A stretch of 64,000 nt of DNA from an uncultured Flavobacteriales bacterium (GTDB taxonomy: Bacteria; Bacteroidota; Bacteroidia; Flavobacteriales_D; Crocinitomicaceae), in contig CAJWRM010000003.1 of the NCBI GenBank assembly GCA_913046365.1, forward strand, positions 107,480 to 171,479. Reading direction: 5' to 3'. Shown here piece by piece: positions 46,496 to 53,840 of this stretch. A program made the position numbers and the translations under genes. The number at the start of each line of letters is the position of its first letter. Within the stretch, counting starts at the first letter, position 1. The notes under the pieces were generated by a model. It saw only the letters and a program-made list of their open reading frames with translations. It was not told the origin of the DNA and did no database searches.

Positions 46496-47080
46496 ATGAA
46501 ATTAATTTTCGCAACAGCCAATGATAATAAGGCAATTGAGCTTCAGGAGTTAATGGGTGACCTCATTCAAATTCAGAGTCTTAAGGATTTATCATTTACC
46601 CAAGAGATTGAAGAAACAGAAACAACCTTAGAAGGAAATTCTAAGTTGAAAGCACATGTCGTATTTGATGCGTATAATCGTCCATGCTTTGCTGATGACA
46701 CTGGACTTGAAGTTGAAGCATTAAATGGTGCTCCGGGTGTTTTTTCAGCTCGATATAGTGGTCCAAATTGTAATTCATCTGAAAATATGGCTTTATTGCT
46801 CAAAAACTTAGCTAATTTTTCTAATAAAAAAGCTCGTTTTCGCACGGTTATTACATACAGAGATGAAATGGAGATCATTCAGTTTGAAGGTATTGTGAAT
46901 GGAATTATTATTGGAAAAGGGAGAGGGAATTATGGTTTTGGTTATGACCCAATTTTTATACCTGATGGTTCTCAATTAACTTTTGCTGAGATGCCCTTGG
47001 AAGAAAAGAATAAATTTAGTCACCGAGCACGGGCTTTCGAAAAGTTAAAATCGTATTTAATGGATAAATTACAAGCTTAA
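46496..47080 (+). CDS. rdgB: Non-canonical purine NTP pyrophosphatase (RdgB/HAM1)
   Basis: 194 residues with the family start LIFATANDNKAIELQELM, the catalytic CFADDTGLEVEALNGAPGVFSARYSG block and YGFGYDPIFIPDG near the C-terminus. It hydrolyses ITP, XTP and dITP to keep them out of nucleic acids. Its position between a glycosyltransferase and a patatin looks incidental; spacing suggests co-transcription. Confidence 0.95.
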   Translation: MKLIFATANDNKAIELQELMGDLIQIQSLKDLSFTQEIEETETTLEGNSKLKAHVVFDAYNRPCFADDTGLEVEALNGAPGVFSARYSGPNCNSSENMALLLKNLANFSNKKARFRTVITYRDEMEIIQFEGIVNGIIIGKGRGNYGFGYDPIFIPDGSQLTFAEMPLEEKNKFSHRARAFEKLKSYLMDKLQA

Positions 47081-47095
47081 AAAGAAAAGATTGAA

Positions 47096-47962
47096 ATGAA
47101 TAAAAAAGGAGTTTTTGCGGGCAAAAAAGTACTGATTTTAGAAGGCGGAGGATTTAAAACTTCTTTTACCGGTGGTGTTTTGGATGCTTTTAGATCTGTT
47201 TCATTTGATCCCTTTCAATCCTATATTGGTGTATCTGGTGGAAGTATTGCAATCTCTTATTTCTTGAGCAATAAGTATGGTTCTTTCTACCAATGTATTC
47301 GTGCCTTGTGTCAAGACGAACGATTCATTCAATACAGTAAGGCATTTAGTGATGGATTAATGAATTTAGATTTCTTTTATGATATTGCGGAAACAGAATT
47401 TCCTTTTGACTTTGATACAGCATGTAAGGAATTAGAGCAGAAAGATTACTTTATAGTGCTCACAGACAGTCAAGATGGCTCTACGCATTACTTAGAGCCA
47501 ACAAGAGAGAATTGGGTTGATATGACAATCGCAGCAAGTACAGTCCCAATGTTGACTAAAGGGAAGCATAAAGTAAACGGCATACACTATTCAGATGGAG
47601 GAATTTCAGATCCTATTCCAATACGCTGGGCTGTGGAAAATGGCGCTACAGATATTGTTTTGATTCGAACAACACATTTTGATTTTAAGCCAGGTATGTT
47701 TCGACCCGAATATTTGGTTTCTAAATTTTTACGTGCTAGTGATAAGATCATCTCAGATGTTGAACGGTTTCAATTAAAAATCAAAGAATCTTTAGATTAT
47801 ATTGCCGCCCTACCTGAGTATATTAATGTTGAGCAAATCGCACCCAAATCTCCTCTAAATACTCAGATATTTACGAATTCTGTTAAAAACATTGAGTTAG
47901 ACTACCGCGCTGGATTGGAAGCAGGTTTGAATTATCTACAAAGTAAGAAATCACATCATTAG
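47096..47962 (+). CDS. Patatin-like phospholipase family protein
   Basis: 288 residues. Oxyanion loop LILEGGGFKTSFTGGVLDAF, nucleophile elbow GVSGGS, and catalytic Asp in SDGGISDPIPI: the full patatin Ser-Asp dyad. No signal peptide, so likely cytosolic, similar to YjjU-type enzymes. It is the last gene of the run from the BamA/TamA-like barrel. A second, very different patatin is at 62527. Confidence 0.88.
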   Translation: MNKKGVFAGKKVLILEGGGFKTSFTGGVLDAFRSVSFDPFQSYIGVSGGSIAISYFLSNKYGSFYQCIRALCQDERFIQYSKAFSDGLMNLDFFYDIAETEFPFDFDTACKELEQKDYFIVLTDSQDGSTHYLEPTRENWVDMTIAASTVPMLTKGKHKVNGIHYSDGGISDPIPIRWAVENGATDIVLIRTTHFDFKPGMFRPEYLVSKFLRASDKIISDVERFQLKIKESLDYIAALPEYINVEQIAPKSPLNTQIFTNSVKNIELDYRAGLEAGLNYLQSKKSHH

Positions 47963-47965
47963 TGC

Positions 47966-48322
47966 TTAACACCGCGAATCAATACTGATTGAAACAAGTG
48001 CGACATCTCCATTAATCGGTGGATTTAGCTTTTTGATGACTACCTCAAATTCTGAGCTTTCAAATGCATTTTTCAAGCTATTCATGATTCTTTGGCCAAC
48101 TGACTCTATTAGCCTGGATCTGATAGCCATTTCTTCTTTTACAATCTGATTTACCAAAACATAATCAACGGTCTTGTCTAGCGCGTCTTTTTCAGCCGCC
48201 TCTGTGAAATCAGTTTCGATAAATACATCAACACTGTAATGGCCACCAATTTTTTTCTCTTCTTCTAGACAGCCATGATGGGCATATAGCTTTATGTCTT
48301 TAACACTAATACTATGCTTCAT
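47966..48322 (-). CDS. folB: Dihydroneopterin aldolase
   Basis: 118 residues: ISVKDIKLYAHHGCLEEEKKIGGHYSVDVFIETDF at the N-terminus, TVDYVLVNQIVKEEM, and VVIKKLNPPINGDVALVSISI at the end. It converts dihydroneopterin to the hydroxymethylpterin used by FolK (gene at 16695). It overlaps the 3' end of gltX by 11 nt. Confidence 0.92.
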   Translation of the reverse strand: MKHSISVKDIKLYAHHGCLEEEKKIGGHYSVDVFIETDFTEAAEKDALDKTVDYVLVNQIVKEEMAIRSRLIESVGQRIMNSLKNAFESSEFEVVIKKLNPPINGDVALVSISIDSRC

Positions 48323-49841
48323 TCTTTATCTGTTTAATGTTAAGAAGACCTGATTTTATTCTTGTGAGGACTTCTTCCTTTCCTAAGAATTCAGCGATAT
48401 CAAACATTCCCGGACCTGCACCAACTCCCGTGACCAGTAATCTAAAGGGTAATAAAACCGCACCGAATCCCAATTCCTTTTCTTCGAGGAAAGCTTTAAA
48501 CTCTGATTCTATATTTGCTGCTGAGAATTCGTTGATTTCTTCAATGATTTTCACCCAATCTTCAATAAGTCCCGCCGTATGAGCTTTCCATTTTTTTGCA
48601 ATTACTTTCTCATCGTACTCTTTAGGTCTATCAAATAAATATGCACCGTCTTTGAGAATGTCGTCTAAGAAAGTTGCCCTTTCTTTCATAAGCGAACAAA
48701 TTGTTTCTTTTTCTGAATCAACTACTTCCGTAGGGAAATTATTTCCGAGCATTTTAGATAAATCCTCAGCACTTGTAGCTCGAATGTATTGTTGCTGAAA
48801 CCATTTGGTTTTATCAGGATCAAATTTCGCTCCTCCTTTGGATACACGTTCTAAACTAAAAGCGTTGGATAATTCTTTTAGGCTGAATATTTCCTGTTGT
48901 GTTCCCGGGTTCCAACCTAAAAAGGCAAGCATGTTGATAAATGCTTCAGGGAAATAACCTTTTTCTCTATAACCAGAATATAACTCACCGTCAATCGTTG
49001 TCCAATCCAATGGAAACACTGGGAACCCTAATCTGTCTCCGTCTCTTTTTGACAGCTTACCATTACCATCAGGTCTTAATAAAAGCGGTAGGTGTGCGAA
49101 TTTAGGACGTTCCCAATTCAGCGCGTCGTATAGTAAAACATGCAATGGGGCAGAGGGTAGCCATTCTTCCCCTCTAATCACATGACTAATTTCCATAGCA
49201 TGGTCATCTACAATATTTGCCAAGTGATAGGTTGGCATGCCGTCACTTTTAAAAAGTACTTTATCGTCTAGGTTATTCGTATTGACAACAACCCAACCTC
49301 TTATTTCATCTTCGAAACGCACATCTTCATTTCGCGGCATTTTCATGCGAATTACATAAGGCGTATTGTTCGCAATTAATGTTTCAACTTCGGATTGAGG
49401 CAGTGTTAATGAATTGCGCATGTTCATCCTACTTACGCCATTGTATTGCCAATTAGGCATACCCATTTTTTTTGCTTCATCGCGCATTTTCGTCAGTTCA
49501 TCTGAAGTGTCGAAAGCATAATATGCCTTATTAGTATCAATTAGAATTTGCGCATATTCATGATAGATGTCTTTTCTTTCAGATTGAATATAAGGCCCAT
49601 ATTCTCCTCCTATTCCAGGGCCTTCATCAGGTGTAATGCCGCACCATTTAAAGGCATCCAGTATATAATCCTGTGCGCCCTTTACAAATCTAGTTTGATC
49701 CGTATCCTCAATTCGTAGGATGAACGTACCGTTGTTTTTTTTTGCAAATAAGTAATTATACAATGCTGTTCGAACGCCACCCATGTGCAATGGGCCAGTG
49801 GGCGAGGGTGCGAACCTAACGCGTACTTTATTTAAAGACAT
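48312..49841 (-). CDS. gltX: Glutamyl-tRNA synthetase
   Basis: 509 residues. Class I signatures: RFAPSPTGPLHMGGVRTALYNY (HIGH motif as HMGG) and GKLSKRDGDRLG (KMSKS as KLSKR). The C-terminal part is the helical anticodon-binding region. It charges tRNA-Glu, and in many bacteria also tRNA-Gln when glnS is missing. A -7-like element precedes it at 49858. Confidence 0.96.
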   Translation of the reverse strand: MSLNKVRVRFAPSPTGPLHMGGVRTALYNYLFAKKNNGTFILRIEDTDQTRFVKGAQDYILDAFKWCGITPDEGPGIGGEYGPYIQSERKDIYHEYAQILIDTNKAYYAFDTSDELTKMRDEAKKMGMPNWQYNGVSRMNMRNSLTLPQSEVETLIANNTPYVIRMKMPRNEDVRFEDEIRGWVVVNTNNLDDKVLFKSDGMPTYHLANIVDDHAMEISHVIRGEEWLPSAPLHVLLYDALNWERPKFAHLPLLLRPDGNGKLSKRDGDRLGFPVFPLDWTTIDGELYSGYREKGYFPEAFINMLAFLGWNPGTQQEIFSLKELSNAFSLERVSKGGAKFDPDKTKWFQQQYIRATSAEDLSKMLGNNFPTEVVDSEKETICSLMKERATFLDDILKDGAYLFDRPKEYDEKVIAKKWKAHTAGLIEDWVKIIEEINEFSAANIESEFKAFLEEKELGFGAVLLPFRLLVTGVGAGPGMFDIAEFLGKEEVLTRIKSGLLNIKQIKNEA

Positions 49842-49857
49842 AATTCAAATTTGGAGG

Positions 49858-49865
49858 CAAAGATA
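49858..49865 (-). promoter_or_regulatory. Predicted -7 element of gltX
   Basis: TATCTTTG on the minus strand fits TAnnTTTG and lies 16 nt before the gltX ATG. No good -33 element at the usual spacing was seen. Confidence 0.4.
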
Positions 49866-49964
49866 GGGAAATCAGATGGGTTTCCTTTAAGGATAGCAGT
49901 ACAATATGTCACGATAGATATTTGAATCTGATTTACTATGCTTTAGTCTACTTCAGTTAAAAAG

Positions 49965-50873
49965 TTAATGGATAATGAGATTTTCTGAACCAATTTTTAC
50001 CGTATTGAAATCAATATCAATTCTTCCAAGCTGAACGCCAGCCCATCCAACCTGATTGATCAGCACGTTCTTTTTGGCTTTGTTCTTTTCAATGACGGGC
50101 TTGTCAAGAAAAGTGTGGGTGTGTCCGCCGAGTATAATGTCTATATCCGATGAATTTCGAGCAAGCACCTTATCTGATACTATTTTATTATCCTGGTATT
50201 CAAAGCCCAAATGGGAGAGACAAATTACAAGGTCACACTTTTCTTTTTTCATTTGTGCTGCAGTATCATTAGCAATTTCTATAGGGTCATTGTAAATAGT
50301 ATCTCCGTAAGCTAATCTTGGTACAAGTCCATTTAGCTCAACCCCAATGCCGAATACACCTATTTTTAGACCTCCTTTTTTAAATATTTTGAAGACCTGT
50401 GTTTCACCTTTTAATATTGTTTTTGAAAAGTCATAGTTTGCACACAGAAATGGAAATCCAGCATACTTTTTTGCCTTTAAAAATCCATCCATACCTATAT
50501 CGAAGTCATGGTTACCCATCGTGCAGGCATCATATCCGAGCTTGCTCATGCATTTCATTTCTAGAACTCCATTAAACGTATTAAAATAGGGTGTACCCTG
50601 AAAAACATCCCCGGAGTCTAAGAGCAGAACATTTGGTTCTTCAGCTCTTATTTGTTTTACAATTGAATACCTTTTGGCGATTCCGCCCATTCCTGGATAC
50701 TTTGAATGGTTATCTGGAAACGGATCAATATTCGAGTGGGTGTCATTGGTATGTAGAATAACAAGCCTGTTTGTTCTGTCTGAGTAGGTTTCTTGAATAG
50801 CGAATGATGGTTTCATTAGCATAATACCAGCAGCGCTCAGTGTGAATTTTTCAAGAAAGCTTCTTCTTTTCAT
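49965..50873 (-). CDS. 5'-nucleotidase-type metallophosphoesterase, catalytic domain, Tat signal
   Basis: 302 residues. The N-terminus MKRRSFLEKFTLSAAGIMLM has a twin-arginine motif (RRSFL), so Tat export is likely. The catalytic domain shows all metal-binding motifs: LHTNDTHSNIDPF, LLDSGDVFQGTPYF, MGNHDFDIG, SHLGFE and GGHTHTF. It lacks the C-terminal substrate domain, which is supplied by the gene directly upstream (overlap 4 nt). Last gene of the five-gene candidate DNA-use operon. It would release phosphate from nucleotides in the periplasm. Confidence 0.9.
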   Translation of the reverse strand: MKRRSFLEKFTLSAAGIMLMKPSFAIQETYSDRTNRLVILHTNDTHSNIDPFPDNHSKYPGMGGIAKRYSIVKQIRAEEPNVLLLDSGDVFQGTPYFNTFNGVLEMKCMSKLGYDACTMGNHDFDIGMDGFLKAKKYAGFPFLCANYDFSKTILKGETQVFKIFKKGGLKIGVFGIGVELNGLVPRLAYGDTIYNDPIEIANDTAAQMKKEKCDLVICLSHLGFEYQDNKIVSDKVLARNSSDIDIILGGHTHTFLDKPVIEKNKAKKNVLINQVGWAGVQLGRIDIDFNTVKIGSENLIIH

Positions 50874-51571
50874 TGAATTCTTATTGTTGTATCATTGATG
50901 AGTACCTTCTGTAATTTTGCCTCCTCTACGAGCGCATCTCTTATTAGTGTTTTGGTTTCTATAACCTCAATGGATTCTTTAAAGAAATCCATATGATCTC
51001 CCCCTTGACAGAGATAATCAGATGTGATTACCCAAAAGAAATCTGTTTCAACAGGTGTATTGAAAATTAATTTACCTGCCCGCATTTGAATATTTGAAAT
51101 CGGTTCACCTCCTGATTTATTGAGATATGCTGAAATTTTATCTAAAGTCGTTAAGGGAAGCTTCACCCATACGATACTGTTGTCAAACGGCATCACTTTA
51201 TAAATATCCTTCAGCTTGACATCTCCCTTTCCAATACTTGAACGGATTCCTCCCGTGTTCAATAGGCAGAATGTTGGTTGACTTAGTCTTTTGTTTTTTG
51301 TTTGATGCGAAAAAACCGCATCCGCCATCCAATTCATGAGGTTAGAGCCAGGTCTCGTAACGATAAAGTTATTTTTAGATTCCGCAATTTTGATATTCAT
51401 CTGAACATCCATTTCATCTGAATAGGGTCGAATAAAATTTGACAAATCATTGTCAGCCGCTATATCGTTATCCAGATGAATTTGCTTTGTCGTGATTTTT
51501 AGCTGGGGAGCGCATGACAAAAAGCTTGCAGCTAAGATCCCTGAAACAAAAAACAAGTAGATTTTATTCAA
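50870..51571 (-). CDS. 5'-nucleotidase C-terminal domain lipoprotein
   Basis: 233 residues with a lipoprotein signal (LSC, Cys20). The mature part matches the 5'-nucleotidase C-terminal, substrate-binding domain: SNLMNWMADAVF, CLLNTGGIRSSIGKGDVKLKDIYKVMPFDNSIVWVKL, then DYLCQGGDHMDFF. It overlaps the catalytic-domain gene by 4 nt and endonuclease I by 8 nt, so they should be made together. In most bacteria the two domains are one protein; here the order is also reversed. Confidence 0.88.
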   Translation of the reverse strand: MNKIYLFFVSGILAASFLSCAPQLKITTKQIHLDNDIAADNDLSNFIRPYSDEMDVQMNIKIAESKNNFIVTRPGSNLMNWMADAVFSHQTKNKRLSQPTFCLLNTGGIRSSIGKGDVKLKDIYKVMPFDNSIVWVKLPLTTLDKISAYLNKSGGEPISNIQMRAGKLIFNTPVETDFFWVITSDYLCQGGDHMDFFKESIEVIETKTLIRDALVEEAKLQKVLINDTTIRIQ

Positions 51572-53834
51572 TGATTACCTTCTTTTGGACAACACCATTT
51601 GGTGAGGTCACAGTTAACACATAGGTACCCGCAACATAGAGGGAGGTATTGAGCTCCAGAACAGATAGATTTAAATTCCTTTCGGCTTCGATTTTCTTTC
51701 CTTCAGAACTTATTAATTCGTACGCCGTAATTTTTTCTCCATTAATTTGCGCAAAAAGCTTATTGGAGCTAGGTATTGGGAAAACAGAAAAATTCTTATT
51801 AAGCATCTCCTGAACACTCATATTTCCGCATCCATCCGGGTTGTAGCTCATATTTGAAAAATCGATATAACAAGCATAATCAACAGAATCGATATAAGGG
51901 TTTCTGTTGTTTTGAAGGTTGAAAATATACTCGTGACGAGCGATTTCATAATTATCAGGTAGATCATTAAAGTGCCAATTTACCAATGATGCTGCATTTT
52001 GATTGGTCGGCACTGCCCAGTTGTTCCCGCCGTTTCCAGTATAGCATGTTGCCATATAAAAAATGGCTCGTGCTGCGTTTCCTTTGTGTGAAGCTCTAGG
52101 CTCATAAACCAACTGATTATTGGCATTATAACCAACACTTCCCTCTAAGTAATTAAAAACTATATCCCCCGTGATGTCTTCAAGGGGTAAATTACTTCTT
52201 GGTGAATTCGCGTTGGGTAGGTTTGCAGGATAAAGATTGTGCTGGTCTGCATATTCTTCCTGTTCAGGATCATTACAAGGGAAGGTTCCCATCCAAGAAT
52301 GTGCATAGGTATGCTCTCTTGAATAGTTATTGTCTGACCAATCAAAGGGATCGTTGAATACCTTGTTTTCGCCAGAATAGCAGCAGGTGACGTAGGACTG
52401 TCCATTGGTCGTATCTTTTACTTCAAACTGACTCATCATCGTTGTTTTATATAGGAAGTATGAGATGTAGTTGTGGGGATTAATCAAGCTATTCAAATCT
52501 GCTAAAAGTGTGCTTGACGCACTCGAAATACCATTGTAATAATCTCCAATTTGAGCACCCAAGCTTGTGACTTGTGCTACAGCAGGATCTGAAGTCCTGT
52601 AGTTTTGAAAACCTTCTGAGCCATTAAAAGCAAAAACCTTAAAGTAATAATCTTGGTTCGCAATTACTCCTCGAGGTGTGAGGCTTGTTCCGCTTCCAAC
52701 ATATGCTACTTTTGCATCTCCTATGTAATCTCCGCGAAGGTAGCTCATACCGTCTTGAGGTTCTTCACTAATTGGACTACCATTCTTCCACAATACAAGG
52801 TATGATTCACTATCGCCATTATCATATTGACCAATAAAAGTGTACGCTTCAATGGAACTAAAAGTTAAGAATTCCGGGTTTGAATTTGGCTCAGTTGCAA
52901 GATTATCCGTTCCAAATGCCTGAAGATTTATCACATATGGATTTTCGTCACTATCATCATTATCAATGACCAATGTCGCAAACATTGATCCAGTTGTACT
53001 TGGATTAAAGTTAAGTGAGAATTCTTGACTTGATAAAGGAGCAATTGAAGTAGGGTTTAGGTCCGTTGAAAAATCTGCTGAATTCGTGCCAGAAAGATAA
53101 GTACCTGTGATGGATAATGACTCGGATCCTGTGTTTTCAATCGTGATTGTTGTATTGCTTGAATTACCGATAACATAGGTGCCATTATTGAGGACATCAT
53201 TTCCGTCCATTTTGATATTAATTTCTTTTGCCGGCGCAACGTAAGGGAATATGTCCTCTAAATCACGAGGAATCAATTGGTAATTGGCATTGAATTGACC
53301 GACCAATCCAACAATTGATATTGGTCCGCTAGGAATCTCAGATCCATCGATATTCGTAGATCCGTTGACTCTGACATCCAGTGTGTTTGTCCCATCTGTT
53401 ATTTGCACGGTACTACTTCCATTACTGAAAAATCCAGATTGTACAAAACTTACATTGTCAAATCGCACCAATTGCGCCTCTAGATCTTCATTTGCACTGG
53501 TAATTGGAATCAAGAGCGGTTCAGGCATGGTTCCCTGACCAAGAATAGTATAGCTTGTGGTTGGAGAAAGCTCGAGAAGACCACTAAATTCAAAAATCAC
53601 CCCCGTAACTGATACAGAGTCTCCTCTTTGTATACTTGAGAGGTTATTTCCATATGCGGGAAGCGCAGCCGTGGCATCCTGAATATATCTTATAGCTCCA
53701 AGCTCACCACCATTTGTGGCAACACCATTAATCGTAACGGTTTGGCCAATACTTTCGTTTCGCGCCTCGGCGATCGTTTGACTGAAATAAAATTGGCTAA
53801 ATGAGAGAAGAAGTATGGTTAATGTTTTTTTCAT
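51564..53834 (-). CDS. Type IX-secreted endonuclease I with OB-fold-like N-terminal domain
   Basis: 756 residues. Signal peptide (ending YFSQT). Residues about 25-190 look like an OB-fold nucleic acid-binding module (IGQTVTINGVATNG...GDSVSVTGVIFEFSG). A choice-of-anchor/ASPM-like beta domain follows (about 210-310, NTTITIENTGSESLSITG). Then endonuclease I: NNYSREHTYAHSWMG, NLYPANLPNANSPRSNLPL and EPRASHKGNAARAIFYMATCY carry the catalytic pattern. The C-terminus (FSVFPIPSSNK...GTYVLTV...KKVIIE) is a type IX sorting domain. It should cut extracellular DNA at the cell surface or outside. Confidence 0.9.
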   Translation of the reverse strand: MKKTLTILLLSFSQFYFSQTIAEARNESIGQTVTINGVATNGGELGAIRYIQDATAALPAYGNNLSSIQRGDSVSVTGVIFEFSGLLELSPTTSYTILGQGTMPEPLLIPITSANEDLEAQLVRFDNVSFVQSGFFSNGSSTVQITDGTNTLDVRVNGSTNIDGSEIPSGPISIVGLVGQFNANYQLIPRDLEDIFPYVAPAKEINIKMDGNDVLNNGTYVIGNSSNTTITIENTGSESLSITGTYLSGTNSADFSTDLNPTSIAPLSSQEFSLNFNPSTTGSMFATLVIDNDDSDENPYVINLQAFGTDNLATEPNSNPEFLTFSSIEAYTFIGQYDNGDSESYLVLWKNGSPISEEPQDGMSYLRGDYIGDAKVAYVGSGTSLTPRGVIANQDYYFKVFAFNGSEGFQNYRTSDPAVAQVTSLGAQIGDYYNGISSASSTLLADLNSLINPHNYISYFLYKTTMMSQFEVKDTTNGQSYVTCCYSGENKVFNDPFDWSDNNYSREHTYAHSWMGTFPCNDPEQEEYADQHNLYPANLPNANSPRSNLPLEDITGDIVFNYLEGSVGYNANNQLVYEPRASHKGNAARAIFYMATCYTGNGGNNWAVPTNQNAASLVNWHFNDLPDNYEIARHEYIFNLQNNRNPYIDSVDYACYIDFSNMSYNPDGCGNMSVQEMLNKNFSVFPIPSSNKLFAQINGEKITAYELISSEGKKIEAERNLNLSVLELNTSLYVAGTYVLTVTSPNGVVQKKVIIE

Positions 53835-53840
53835 AGTTGT

